Source: Alistipes dispar (GTDB lineage: Bacteria > Bacteroidota > Bacteroidia > Bacteroidales > Rikenellaceae). Taken from it: DNA of 64,000 bases. Both the position numbers and the translations under genes were made by a program. The stretch lies in contig NZ_AP019736.1 in assembly GCF_006542685.1 (NCBI RefSeq), positions 1,522,001 to 1,586,000 of the forward strand, written 5' to 3'. Within the stretch, counting starts at the first letter, position 1. Every line of letters begins with the position of its first letter. Below the pieces are notes generated by a model that had not been told where the DNA came from, made no database searches, and saw only the letters and a program-made list of their open reading frames with translations. This document shows positions 8,029 through 16,395 of this stretch, in pieces.

Positions 8029-9459
8029 ATGGTAACCTTTCTGCTTTGTCTGGCCCTGCTCGTCGCGGCCTATTTCACTTACGGACGCTACCTGGAGCGG
8101 CTCGCGGGGGCCGATGCGCGGTCCGAAACGCCCTGCCGGCGGCTCTACGACGGCGTGGATTACGTGCCGCTGCCGCGCTGGCGGATCTTCCTGATCCAAC
8201 TGCTCAACATCGCCGGCACGGGACCGATCTTCGGGGCCATTCTGGGAGCCTGCTTCGGTCCGGTGGCCTTTCTGTGGATCACTTTCGGCGGAATCTTCAT
8301 GGGGGCCATGCACGATTACCTGTCGGGCATGATGCTCGTGCGCAACGACGGGCTGAGCATTCCCGAGGTCGTCGGGCGTTATCTGGGCGGTGGGATGCGG
8401 CAGTTCATGCGCGTCTTCTCGGTGCTGCTGCTGGTGCTCGTGGGGGCGGTCTTCCTGCTCAGTCCCGCGCAACTGCTGGCCAACATCGTGCCGGCCGTTT
8501 CCTGCCCTGCGTGGGTGTGGATCATCCTGGCCTACTATTTCGTCGCCACGCTGCTGCCCATCGACAAGATCATCGGCAAGGTCTATCCCGTTTTCGGCGT
8601 GGCGCTGGTCGCCATGGCTCTGGGACTTCTCGGGGCGCTGCTTTTCGGCGGTTACCGCATTCCCGAGATGACCACCTTCGCCAATTTCCAGCTCGACGCC
8701 TCGTCCGTGCCGATCGTTCCGACGCTCTTCATCACCATCGCCTGCGGCGCGATTTCGGGCTTCCACGCCACGCAGTCGCCGCTCATGGCCCGCTGCGTGG
8801 GCAACGAACGCGAATGCCGGTCGGTCTTCTACGGGGCGATGATCTCCGAGTCGGTCATCGCGCTGATCTGGGCCGCCGTGGCGATGGCCTTCTTCGGCGG
8901 CGCGGGCGGGCTTTCGGAGGCCCTCGGCGAGCACGGCAACAGCGCTGCCTGGGCCGTGGATACGATTTCGAACGGCACGCTGGGCGTCGTGGGCGGCATC
9001 CTGGCCCTGCTGGGCGTCGTCGCGGCCCCGATCACCTCGGGCGACACGGCGTTCCGCTCGGCCCGCCTCATTATCGCCGACATGCTGCATATCGACCAGC
9101 GGAGCAAGCTGAAGCGGTTTTATATATGTATCCCGCTTTTCGCCGTGGGATACGGCATCACGCTGGTCGATTTCGACGTCGTGTGGCGCTATTTCGCCTG
9201 GACGAACCAGACGCTGGCGACCATCGTGCTGTGGGCCGTCGTGGTCTATATGGTCCGGCGGCGGTCCAACCGCTGGGTGGCGCTGCTTCCGGCGGTCTTC
9301 ATGACCTTCATCTGCGCTTCGTTCGTCTTCGTGTCGGGGCAGTTCTTCGGCATGGAAAACCGCACGGCGGCCTATCTGCTGGGCGGTGCGGCGACGCTGG
9401 CGGTCCTTGTTCTCATGCTTTTCAAACTGCGACGCGATGATGCGCAAAGCCTCTCTTAA
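8029..9459 (+). CDS. cstA: CstA-family carbon starvation / pyruvate-type transporter
   Basis: Polytopic inner-membrane transporter of the CstA family; characterised members import pyruvate or peptides under carbon limitation. 476 aa, the short form found in Bacteroidetes, against about 700 aa in E. coli. Family signatures visible near the N-terminus include LNIAGTGPIFGAILGACFGP, then GGIFMGAMHDYLSGMM and SIPEVVGRYLG, followed by many hydrophobic spans and VTACGAISGFHATQSPL-like sequence (ITIACGAISGFHATQSPL). It starts at the first ATG after a putative promoter. Its stop overlaps the start of the next gene by about 20 bp, suggesting translational coupling. The substrate cannot be set from sequence alone. 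Confidence 0.9.
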   Translation: MVTFLLCLALLVAAYFTYGRYLERLAGADARSETPCRRLYDGVDYVPLPRWRIFLIQLLNIAGTGPIFGAILGACFGPVAFLWITFGGIFMGAMHDYLSGMMLVRNDGLSIPEVVGRYLGGGMRQFMRVFSVLLLVLVGAVFLLSPAQLLANIVPAVSCPAWVWIILAYYFVATLLPIDKIIGKVYPVFGVALVAMALGLLGALLFGGYRIPEMTTFANFQLDASSVPIVPTLFITIACGAISGFHATQSPLMARCVGNERECRSVFYGAMISESVIALIWAAVAMAFFGGAGGLSEALGEHGNSAAWAVDTISNGTLGVVGGILALLGVVAAPITSGDTAFRSARLIIADMLHIDQRSKLKRFYICIPLFAVGYGITLVDFDVVWRYFAWTNQTLATIVLWAVVVYMVRRRSNRWVALLPAVFMTFICASFVFVSGQFFGMENRTAAYLLGGAATLAVLVLMLFKLRRDDAQSLS

Positions 9460-10141
9460 CCCTACGGCCGACCAGACCTTCGAGGTGGTCGGCGAAGGCC
9501 CGTACGATTTCGCCCGGGTGCTGGACCGTGCCCGGAAGATGCAGGAGGCGGGCGATGTCGAAGGAGCCTGCAACGAACGTTTCCGGGCCTTCCAGCGCCT
9601 CGCGGAGCTGATTCCCGACGACGAGGAGGTGAACCTCGAATGGACGCACCGCAATTCGCGGGCGGCGCTGGAGCTGGTCCGGGCCTCGGCCATCGACCAC
9701 TTCCTGATAAACGATTTCGAAATGTCCGCCGCGCTGCTCGAGCTCCTGCTGGAACTGGACCCCGAAGACCATCTGGAGGGGAGCGAGCTGCTGGCGTTCG
9801 ACTACCTGGCCATGGACGAACAGGAGCTGTTCGACGAGGTTATCAATGACGTGTCGGACAAATGCGCCAGCCGGGAGCTGTTGCTGCTCTGGTCGGCCTA
9901 CCGCCGCGACGGCCGGTTGCCCGAGGGGGAGCTGAAGCGGTTCCGGACCCGTTTCGCGCCCTACTTCGCGGAGTTCACGGCCGCGGAGCATCCGGCCGAC
10001 GAGACCTACCTGCGGGACATCGAGAGCGAACGCCCCTCGCAGGCGGCGCAGGCCCGGGAGCTGTGGTTGCAGACCGAGAACCTCTGGACGCTCTGGCCCG
10101 GATTCGTCGAGGCGTTGCAGCACAGCCGCGACGGGGCGTGA
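9437..10141 (+). CDS. Conserved helical (TPR-like) protein, coupled to cstA
   Basis: Unrecognised cytoplasmic protein of 234 aa with no signal peptide or membrane span. The sequence is almost entirely acidic amphipathic helices in pairs (for example ARVLDRARKMQEAGDVEGA, then AALLELLLELDPEDHLEG), which resemble TPR repeats. The start ATG at 9437 (or 9440) lies inside the end of the CstA gene, so the two are probably co-translated. A strong bidirectional terminator follows. A role in transporter regulation or assembly is only a guess from the overlap. Confidence 0.75.
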   Translation: MMRKASLNPTADQTFEVVGEGPYDFARVLDRARKMQEAGDVEGACNERFRAFQRLAELIPDDEEVNLEWTHRNSRAALELVRASAIDHFLINDFEMSAALLELLLELDPEDHLEGSELLAFDYLAMDEQELFDEVINDVSDKCASRELLLLWSAYRRDGRLPEGELKRFRTRFAPYFAEFTAAEHPADETYLRDIESERPSQAAQARELWLQTENLWTLWPGFVEALQHSRDGA

Positions 10142-10172
10142 TCCCTCTCCGCCGTCCGCCCGAACGGGAAAA

Positions 10173-10204
10173 CGCCCCTGCCGCTACGGTTTGCGGCAGG
10201 GGCG
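10173..10204. terminator. Bidirectional terminator between cstA operon and tdk
   Basis: A perfect 12-bp stem, CGCCCCTGCCGC at 10173-10184 and its complement at 10193-10204, with an 8-nt loop, sits between convergent genes. A TTTT follows a few bases after each arm on the relevant strand. Confidence 0.7.
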
Positions 10205-10227
10205 GTGCGTTTTCCGGGTGGGGCGGG

Positions 10228-10812
10228 TCACCGCTCCGGTTCCTGCTTCCGGCGCATCAGCTCCCGGAAACAGTGGCGGCAGATCGGTTCGTAGGTGTCC
10301 TGCGCGCCGAGCATCACCTGCTTCTCGTCGCTTGTTAGGCGGTGCGAGTGGTGCGCGAGGTTTCCGCATCGGACGCATATTGCGTGCACCTTCGTGACGT
10401 ATTCGGCCGTGGCCATCAGCGCCGGCATCGGGCCGAACGGCCGGCCCGTGTAGTCCATGTCCAGCCCCGCGACGATCACGCGCACGCCGCTGTCGGCCAG
10501 TTGCCGGCAGACGTCCACGATGCTGTCGTCGAAGAACTGCGCTTCGTCGATTCCCACCACGTCCACGTCCGAGGCCATGAGCAGAATGTTCTGCGGCGAC
10601 TCGACCGGGGTGGAGCGGATGGCGTTCGCGTCGTGCGAGACGACCTCTTCTTCGGAGTAGCGCACGTCGATGCGGGGTTTGAATATCTCGACCCGCTGGT
10701 GGGCGAATTGCGCCCGTTTGAGGCGGCGTATCAGCTCTTCGGTCTTACCCGAGAACATCGAGCCGCAGACAACTTCGATCCAGCCCTTGCGGCTGGCGTT
10801 TTCCAGAAACAT
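10228..10812 (-). CDS. tdk: Thymidine kinase
   Basis: Cytoplasmic type II thymidine kinase, ATP + thymidine to TMP (pyrimidine salvage). 194 aa, normal family length. Walker A GSMFSGKT at 17-24; the DEAQFF motif with catalytic Glu; the lasso-loop region with LDMDYTGRPFGP; and structural zinc cysteines in CVRCG and CRHCF. Transcribed on the minus strand, 114 bp after murA, with a large hairpin in the gap and no clear promoter of its own, so it may depend partly on murA transcription. Confidence 0.96.
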   Translation of the reverse strand: MFLENASRKGWIEVVCGSMFSGKTEELIRRLKRAQFAHQRVEIFKPRIDVRYSEEEVVSHDANAIRSTPVESPQNILLMASDVDVVGIDEAQFFDDSIVDVCRQLADSGVRVIVAGLDMDYTGRPFGPMPALMATAEYVTKVHAICVRCGNLAHHSHRLTSDEKQVMLGAQDTYEPICRHCFRELMRRKQEPER

Positions 10813-10872
10813 AGTGTGGTAATGAGTATTGCTGAATGGTCGTCGTTTGGGGGACGGTCCGCTTCCCGATAT

Positions 10873-10914
10873 GCGGATTCCCGTGCCGGATCGTTCCGCG
10901 GCACGGGAATCCGC
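10873..10914 (-). other. Strong hairpin between murA and tdk
   Basis: A perfect 15-bp inverted repeat, GCGGATTCCCGTGCC at 10873-10887 and its complement at 10900-10914, with a 12-nt loop, just after the murA stop. No T-tract follows on the minus strand, so it may protect or process the murA mRNA rather than end it. Confidence 0.5.
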
Positions 10915-10926
10915 CGGAAAACGGGG

Positions 10927-12243
10927 TCACAGGCACTCTTCGAGCCGTTCGATCCGGGCTCCGAGGGCGTTCAGGCGTCCGTCTATGTCCTTGTATCCGC
11001 GGTCGATCTGGTCGATGTTCTGGATCGTCGAGACCCCTTCGGCCGACATGGCGGCGATCAGCAGCGCCACGCCCGCGCGGATGTCGGGCGATGTCATGCG
11101 CGTCGCGCGGAGCTGCAACCGGTGGTCGTGGCCGATGACCGTCGCGCGGTGCGGGTCGCAGAGGATGATCTGCGCCCCCATGTCGATCAGCTTATCGACG
11201 AAGAAGAGGCGGCTTTCGAACATTTTCTGGTGGATCAGCACCGCGCCTTTGGCCTGCGTGGCCACCACCAGGAAGATCGACAGCAGGTCGGGCGTGAGCC
11301 CCGGCCACGGGGCGTCGGCGATGGTCATGATCGAACCGTCGAGGAACGTCTCGATGCTGTAGTGGTCCTGCTGGGGAATGTGGATGTCGTCGCCGCGCTG
11401 TTCGAAGCGGATGCCCATGCGGGCGAACTGCGCGGGAATGATGCCCAGGTTTTCGTACGACACGTTGCGGATGGTCAGCTCCGAGCGGTTCATGGCGGCC
11501 ATGCCGATGAAGCTGCCCACCTCGATCATGTCGGGCAGCAGCGCGTGTTCCGTGCCGCCGAGCGCCTCGACGCCCTCGATGGTCAGCAGGTTCGAGGCGA
11601 TGCCCGAGATCTTCGCTCCCATGCGGTTGAGCATGCGGCACAACTGCTGGATGTAGGGTTCGCACGCGGCGTTGTAGATCGTCGTGAAACCCTTGGCCAG
11701 CACGGCCGCCATGATGATGTTGGCCGTACCCGTCACCGAGGCCTCGTCGAGCAGCATGTACGTTCCCCGCAGCTCGCGCCCCTCGACCATGAAGAATTCG
11801 TCGGCGACGTCGAAGTTGAACTTCGCCCCGAGTTTTCGGAAGCCGAGGAAGTGGGTGTCGAGGCGTCGCCTGCCGATCTTGTCCCCGCCCGGTTTGGGGA
11901 TGTATCCCACGCCGAAGCGGGCCAGCATCGGGCCGATGAGCATGACCGAACCCCGCAGGCGGGCGCAGCGGCGGCGGTAGTCGTCCGTGCGGAGGTAGTC
12001 GAAGTCGATCTCCCGGGCGCGGAACGAATAGGCGTCGTCCGAGAGCCGTTCGACCTCCACGCCCATCGCGCGCAGCAGCTCGATGAGCTGCATGACGTCG
12101 AGTATCTGGGGAACGTTGCGCACGGTGACCCGTTCGGAGGTCAGCAGCGTGGCGCAAAGGATCTGGAGCGCCTCGTTCTTGGCGCCCTGGGGGGTGATGG
12201 ACCCGTGGAGGCGGTGGCCTCCTTCGACTTTGAACACTGCCAT
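10927..12243 (-). CDS. murA: UDP-N-acetylglucosamine 1-carboxyvinyltransferase
   Basis: First committed step of peptidoglycan synthesis: transfers enolpyruvyl from PEP to UDP-GlcNAc in the cytoplasm. 438 aa, normal length. The substrate-binding KN pair is at residues 22-23 (QGAKNEAL), and the active loop reads LPGG-like KPGGDKIGRRRLD. The position of the catalytic, fosfomycin-alkylated Cys115 of E. coli is Asp121 here. Asp-type MurA enzymes are active but insensitive to fosfomycin, so intrinsic resistance is expected. The C-terminal half keeps TSPDIRAGVALLIAA. A -7 box lies 44 bp upstream, back to back with the rpmH promoter. Confidence 0.97.
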   Translation of the reverse strand: MAVFKVEGGHRLHGSITPQGAKNEALQILCATLLTSERVTVRNVPQILDVMQLIELLRAMGVEVERLSDDAYSFRAREIDFDYLRTDDYRRRCARLRGSVMLIGPMLARFGVGYIPKPGGDKIGRRRLDTHFLGFRKLGAKFNFDVADEFFMVEGRELRGTYMLLDEASVTGTANIIMAAVLAKGFTTIYNAACEPYIQQLCRMLNRMGAKISGIASNLLTIEGVEALGGTEHALLPDMIEVGSFIGMAAMNRSELTIRNVSYENLGIIPAQFARMGIRFEQRGDDIHIPQQDHYSIETFLDGSIMTIADAPWPGLTPDLLSIFLVVATQAKGAVLIHQKMFESRLFFVDKLIDMGAQIILCDPHRATVIGHDHRLQLRATRMTSPDIRAGVALLIAAMSAEGVSTIQNIDQIDRGYKDIDGRLNALGARIERLEECL

Positions 12244-12286
12244 ATGTTTCGCGTTTTTCGCCTGCGCGGGAATGCCGCCTGCTTGA

Positions 12287-12294
12287 CAAAGTTA
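12287..12294 (-). promoter_or_regulatory. Putative -7 element for murA
   Basis: The minus strand reads TAACTTTG, an exact TAnnTTTG match, 43 bp before the murA ATG. No clear -33 TTTG is seen at the expected distance. Confidence 0.5.
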
Positions 12295-12345
12295 GCAAGA
12301 TTTCATGCTTTTCCCGGGGATTTTGAAATATTTTCGTGAAAAATT

Positions 12346-12375
12346 TTTGCGGAACGTTTTTTTGTTGTACTTTTG
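12346..12375 (+). promoter_or_regulatory. Consensus promoter of rpmH
   Basis: TTTG (12346-12349), an 18-bp spacer and TACTTTTG (12368-12375): both elements match the Bacteroidetes housekeeping consensus. Transcription would start near 12380, giving a leader of about 37 nt. Confidence 0.75.
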
Positions 12376-12416
12376 CAATCCGTAAAAATGTCTGAAACTA
12401 TATAAATTATACAGCT

Positions 12417-12584
12417 ATGGCAATGAAGAGAACTTACCAGCCTTCGCGTCGCAAGCGTATCAACAAGCACGGTTTCCGCGCTCGTATGGCTACGGCGAAC
12501 GGCCGCAAGGTGCTGGCAGCCCGTCGTGCGAAGGGCCGCAAGAAGCTGACCGTATCGGACGAGTCCACGTTCAAGTACGCTTGA
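12417..12584 (+). CDS. rpmH: 50S ribosomal protein L34
   Basis: Small basic protein of the large ribosomal subunit, 55 aa. It begins MAMKRTYQPSRRKRINKHG and continues with the family core RMATANGRKVLAARRAKGRK, ending LTVSDESTFKYA. The second Met (MKRTYQPS) is an alternative start and is the usual one in other species. It has its own consensus promoter and an intrinsic terminator after the stop. No dnaA or rnpA is next to it, unlike the classical origin-linked arrangement. Confidence 0.97.
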   Translation: MAMKRTYQPSRRKRINKHGFRARMATANGRKVLAARRAKGRKKLTVSDESTFKYA

Positions 12585-12606
12585 TTTCTTGCAGGAAAAG
12601 AGACAT

Positions 12607-12631
12607 AGGTCGGCCCCGGGCCGGCCTTTTT
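12607..12631 (+). terminator. Intrinsic terminator of rpmH
   Basis: An 8-bp stem with one G-U pair (12607-12614 with 12620-12627), a 5-nt loop and a following run of T. The next gene starts 12 nt later and so would depend on read-through or another promoter. Confidence 0.6.
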
Positions 12632-12642
12632 CCGTTTAGCCT

Positions 12643-13185
12643 GTGCTTACCGTTCGCCGCATCGACGAAGAGGGGATTCCGGCGATCCGGCGGATCGCCG
12701 CCGTCGCGTTTCCCGCGACCTACCGTGACCTGCTGAGTCCCGGGCAGCTCGACTACATGATGGAGTGGATGTACTCCGAGGAGAGTCTGCGCGGGCAGTT
12801 CCGGGCGGGGCACGTGTGGTTTGTCGTTTCGGCCGACGGGGAGCCGTGCGGTTACGTCTCGGTCGAACGGCAGGGCGGGCGGCTCTTCCACCTGCATAAA
12901 ATTTATGTTTTGCCCCGTTTTCAGGGTATCGGGGCGGGGGCGCTGCTTTTCCGGAGCGCCGTGGCGTATGTCCGTTCGGTGTGTCCGGAACCCTGCCGGA
13001 TGGAGCTGAACGTGAACCGGCATAACCGGGCGCTGCATTTCTACGAACGGATGGGAATGCGCAAGCTCCGCGAGGGGGATTTCCCCATCGGCGGCGGTTA
13101 CTGGATGAACGACTATATCATGGGGTTGGAGATCGCCGGGACGGACACGGACGACTGCCCCGGAGCGGACGGACAACGACGCTGA
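12643..13185 (+). CDS. GNAT-family N-acetyltransferase
   Basis: Acetyl-CoA dependent N-acetyltransferase of unknown substrate, 180 aa. It starts at a GTG (LTVRRIDEEGIPAIRRIA); no closer ATG keeps the N-terminal strand. The acetyl-CoA loop is PRFQGIGAGALLF, preceded by strand FHLHKIYVL and followed by MELNVNRHNRALHFYERMGM, the standard GNAT order. The last 20 or so residues (Asp and Gly rich) fall outside the fold. It lies 12 nt after the rpmH terminator, same strand, so it is probably expressed at low level by read-through. Confidence 0.88.
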   Translation: MLTVRRIDEEGIPAIRRIAAVAFPATYRDLLSPGQLDYMMEWMYSEESLRGQFRAGHVWFVVSADGEPCGYVSVERQGGRLFHLHKIYVLPRFQGIGAGALLFRSAVAYVRSVCPEPCRMELNVNRHNRALHFYERMGMRKLREGDFPIGGGYWMNDYIMGLEIAGTDTDDCPGADGQRR

Positions 13186-13255
13186 GGACGGCCTTGTCCG
13201 GACCTGCCCGGCTTCCGTCCCGGCAGCGGACTTTTCCGGCGGCATTCCGCTTCCT

Positions 13256-13414
13256 CTTCTCTCCGTCCGCTCGTTAGCCCTCTCTCCGTCCCGCTTCGTG
13301 GCCCTCTCTGTTCTGTCCCGCTTCGGGCTTCTCTCTCCGTTTCGTGGCCCTCTTTCTGTTGTTTCGGGTCTCTCTCTTCGGGTTCCTCTCTTCCTGTCCG
13401 CTTCGTGGCGCTCT
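13256..13414. repeat. Pyrimidine-rich imperfect tandem repeats
   Basis: Several diverged copies of a unit like CCGCTTCGTGGCCCTCTCT, alternating with CTCTCTCCG and CTTCGGGTCTCTC, fill the gap between the convergent GNAT and DUF4924 genes. The plus strand is almost free of A. No coding or RNA function is apparent. Confidence 0.55.
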
Positions 13415-13990
13415 CTATCGGTTTTTCTCCTCTTTCCCGTCTTTGAACAGGTCGATCTCTCCGGTCTCGGCCTTGCGGTGCATCTCGGCCAGTTCGGCGA
13501 CGACGGGGGAGATGTACTCGATCGTATCGCTGACGGCCGATTTGCCGCCCTCTCCCTTGATGCGGTAGAGCATCGCCGCGTAGAGGGCCCGGAAGCAGAG
13601 TTCCGTGTCGCTGATGCCGGGATTGCCCAGCACGGCGCGCAGCCGCGGCAGCTCGGGTTCGAGCCGCGCGTAGGTCCGGCGGTAGTGTTCGCCCGCGGGG
13701 AGTTTGAGCAGTTGCAGATGCAGGTCGTGCAGGTCGCGGATCAGATGGAGCGTGTGTTCCAGATGGCCCTTCTCCTCCTTGCCCTCCTGCCGGAGCAGGT
13801 TGGCGAGGTCCAGATACCAGAGCAGGAAGACGTGCTTCTGCTCCTCGGCGATGTCCCTGCGTGGGGCGACGAGCGTCGAGAAGATCGCCTCGGGGCTGAA
13901 TTGCAGCGCCCGCAGCAGGTCTTCCAGTTGCCAGAGGTAGAGTATGTATTCGGCGATATTTTCCCGCCGTTTGGCTTTCGCTATGTCCAT
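13415..13990 (-). CDS. DUF4924-family protein
   Basis: Conserved Bacteroidetes protein of unknown function, 191 aa, cytoplasmic, all-helical. It opens MDIAKAKRRENIAEYILYLWQ and contains DLEDLLRALQ-like and YLDLANLLRQEGK segments, which I associate with DUF4924. It follows the PiT phosphate transporter by 39 bp on the same strand and probably shares its mRNA. The family link is from memory and could not be tested. Confidence 0.7.
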   Translation of the reverse strand: MDIAKAKRRENIAEYILYLWQLEDLLRALQFSPEAIFSTLVAPRRDIAEEQKHVFLLWYLDLANLLRQEGKEEKGHLEHTLHLIRDLHDLHLQLLKLPAGEHYRRTYARLEPELPRLRAVLGNPGISDTELCFRALYAAMLYRIKGEGGKSAVSDTIEYISPVVAELAEMHRKAETGEIDLFKDGKEEKNR

Positions 13991-14029
13991 TTCATCGGAA
14001 TTTGCATGGGTTGCGGCCCGCCCCTTCCG

Positions 14030-16258
14030 CTATTTGATCCAGTTTTTCGGCTCGTTGCGGTGGCGGAGGAAGTATTGCTGCGACTTGAGCAGGTTGCGCG
14101 ACTGGAGCACCATGTTCTTCGTCTCGTTGAGTATCGTCAGATAGAGCATCGACGCCTTGGTGTTCGACCGCGCCTCGTTGATGCGCGTCAGCTCCGACTT
14201 GATGGCTTCGGCGATCGACTCGAAGAGCTGGTCGCGCAGCGTCAGCACCGTCTCGATCTCCGAGAAGTCGCCCTCGCGCAGCATTTGGTTGATGCGGCGG
14301 TAGATCGTCTCCACGTCGTCGTTGATCGACATGAGGTCGCGCGTCTGCTCCATCGAAAGGCCCTCGTGGTTGTTGTCGATGTGCTCGAACGCCGGGCGCG
14401 TGATGTGCATCAGCGCCTTGGTCATCTCGTTGAGGTAGTCCACCACCTGCACGTAGTAGTGGGCCGTATTGACGTCGCCGCCCTGTAGCTTGCGGAGCGT
14501 CGGCAGCAGCGTGTATTTCCGTTCGCGCGACTGGTAGAATAGGTCGTTCGACTCCTTGACCATGTCGCGCAGCACCTTGCGGTTCTCCTTGAAGACGGCG
14601 ATCAGCGTGCGGTCGTAGATGCGCGTGGCGTTCTCCATCGTGCTGCACACCTCGTCGCGCAGTCCGGCGATGATGTCTTCGTTGGTTTCGGCGCGCCGGG
14701 TCGTCGCGGCCGCCTCCTTGTTCTTTTTCAGGAAGTTGCTGTGGACGATCATGTATCCGCAGAGGAGCGTGATGAGGACGAAGGCCGGGATGCCGCCGTA
14801 GATGAGCGCCAGTCCGACGACGAAGGCGATCAGGAAGCCGCCGAGCGCCGTGACGAACCAGCCTGCCACGACGGTCATGACGCCCGAGATGCGGTAAACG
14901 GCGCTTTCGCGGCCCCAGGCCCGGTCGGCCAGCGACGAGCCCATCGCCACCATGAAGCTGACGTAGGTGGTCGAGAGCGGGAGCTTGAGCGATGTGGCCA
15001 GCGCGATGAGCAGCGCCGAGGTCGTGAGGTTCACCGTGGCGCGGATCATGTCGTAGGGGGCGCCGCTGTGCTCGATGTCCTCGTATTCGAACCGTTTGGC
15101 GATCGCCGTGCGCAGCCGTCGGGGGATGACCCGTTCGACTCCGGCGTTGATGTTGAGCGCGGCGCGGACGATCGTGCGCGAAAAGAACGACGAGCCGTAC
15201 TGCTGTTCGGACCCTTCGTCGCTCTGCGTCGAGAGCGACAGCTCGGTGGCCGAGACGTGCATCGACTTTTTCGAGGTCCACAGCGTCGCTATCATCACGC
15301 CGCCGGCGGCCAGCAGGACGAGGAAGTTGGCCGGGACGTTCTCGTTGAGGGCGCCCATGAGCATCGAGGCGTCGCCCGTGCGGTGGGCGATCGAATAGGC
15401 GTCGAAGCCGGCGACGGGTACGCCGATGAAGTTCACCAGGTCGTTGCCGGCGAAGGCCAGCGCCAGGGCGAAGGTTCCCGAGAGGATCGTGATGCGCAGG
15501 ATGTTGATCCGGAAGCGCTGGATCACGTAGAGCAGAACCGAACAGGCCGTCCAGCAGATCAGTACGGCGGCGGCCAGATGCCGGTCCACCGTCTGGATGA
15601 AGTCGTGGCCCGCGAGCACGGTCTTGAGCCCCTTGAAGACGGCGAAGTAGATGATCGCCGTGAGCGAGGCGCCGCACCAGATGGCCCCGTAGCGGCTGAA
15701 GAGCGCCGTGTAGCGGAACGAGAAGATCACGCGCGAGATGTACATGACGACCGTGCCGCAGGTGAAGGCGATGACCACCGACAGCAGGATGGCCGACACG
15801 ATGCCCATGGCGCGCGAGGTGTTGATGTACTGCCCGAGCGAGGAGACGCCCTGCGCGGGGTCTCCGGCGATCTTGTAGATCGACACGGCGATGGCCGAAC
15901 CCAGCAGACAGAAGATGAGCGACACGGTGGTCGAGGTCGGCAGCCCCCACGAGTTGTAGAGGTCCAGCAGGATGATGTTGGCGAACATGACCCCCAGGTA
16001 GAGCATCATCACTTCGTGGAAGGTGAAGAGTCCCGGGTCGAACATGCCGTTGCGGGCGACCTCCATCATACCGCTCGAGGTGATGACGCCGATGAGGATG
16101 CCCGCGGAGGCGACCAGCAGGATGACGCGCATCGAAGCGGCCTTGGAGCCGATGGCCGAGTTGAGAAAGTTTACCGCGTCGTTGGTGACGCCGACGAAGA
16201 GACCGGATATGGCGAGAATTCCCAGAATGCCGACAATGACGGTGTAGATTTCGCTCAT
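14030..16258 (-). CDS. PiT-family inorganic phosphate transporter with PhoU-like C-terminal domain
   Basis: Low-affinity inner-membrane phosphate permease. 742 aa from the ATG at 16258 (MSEIYTVIVG); a longer frame uses TTG and is less likely. The two PiT repeats are visible: GVTNDAVNFLNSAIGSKA with GLPTSTTVSLIF in the N-terminal half, and GNDLVNFIGVPVAGFDAY in the second half with LSTTYVSFMVAMGSSLADR. About 250 residues at the C-terminus are soluble helices (LRDEVCSTMENATRIYDRTL), similar to PhoU-type regulators, a fusion common in Bacteroidetes. A -7 box, a 17-bp palindrome and a candidate RNA gene lie upstream. Confidence 0.9.
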   Translation of the reverse strand: MSEIYTVIVGILGILAISGLFVGVTNDAVNFLNSAIGSKAASMRVILLVASAGILIGVITSSGMMEVARNGMFDPGLFTFHEVMMLYLGVMFANIILLDLYNSWGLPTSTTVSLIFCLLGSAIAVSIYKIAGDPAQGVSSLGQYINTSRAMGIVSAILLSVVIAFTCGTVVMYISRVIFSFRYTALFSRYGAIWCGASLTAIIYFAVFKGLKTVLAGHDFIQTVDRHLAAAVLICWTACSVLLYVIQRFRINILRITILSGTFALALAFAGNDLVNFIGVPVAGFDAYSIAHRTGDASMLMGALNENVPANFLVLLAAGGVMIATLWTSKKSMHVSATELSLSTQSDEGSEQQYGSSFFSRTIVRAALNINAGVERVIPRRLRTAIAKRFEYEDIEHSGAPYDMIRATVNLTTSALLIALATSLKLPLSTTYVSFMVAMGSSLADRAWGRESAVYRISGVMTVVAGWFVTALGGFLIAFVVGLALIYGGIPAFVLITLLCGYMIVHSNFLKKNKEAAATTRRAETNEDIIAGLRDEVCSTMENATRIYDRTLIAVFKENRKVLRDMVKESNDLFYQSRERKYTLLPTLRKLQGGDVNTAHYYVQVVDYLNEMTKALMHITRPAFEHIDNNHEGLSMEQTRDLMSINDDVETIYRRINQMLREGDFSEIETVLTLRDQLFESIAEAIKSELTRINEARSNTKASMLYLTILNETKNMVLQSRNLLKSQQYFLRHRNEPKNWIK

Positions 16259-16282
16259 GCTTGGGTTCGTGCAAATTGTGAA

Positions 16283-16290
16283 CAAATTTA
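16283..16290 (-). promoter_or_regulatory. Putative -7 element for the phosphate transporter
   Basis: The minus strand reads TAAATTTG (TAnnTTTG), 24 bp before the chosen ATG, giving a leader of about 20 nt. Confidence 0.5.
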
Positions 16291-16330
16291 CAGAGAAAAA
16301 GCCGATGAAACCGTTTCGTATTCGATTGTT

Positions 16331-16347
16331 AACGTTAATTTAACGTT
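16331..16347. promoter_or_regulatory. 17-bp palindrome, candidate operator upstream of PiT gene
   Basis: AACGTTAATTTAACGTT is a perfect odd-centred palindrome in AT-rich sequence, about 40 bp upstream of the PiT -7 box. Its size, symmetry and place fit a binding site for a dimeric regulator. No regulator gene is next to it. Confidence 0.45.
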
Positions 16348-16395
16348 GCGGCGCACCGAAGCGGCGTTCCGGACGTTTTGCCGCCGGGCGGAGCG

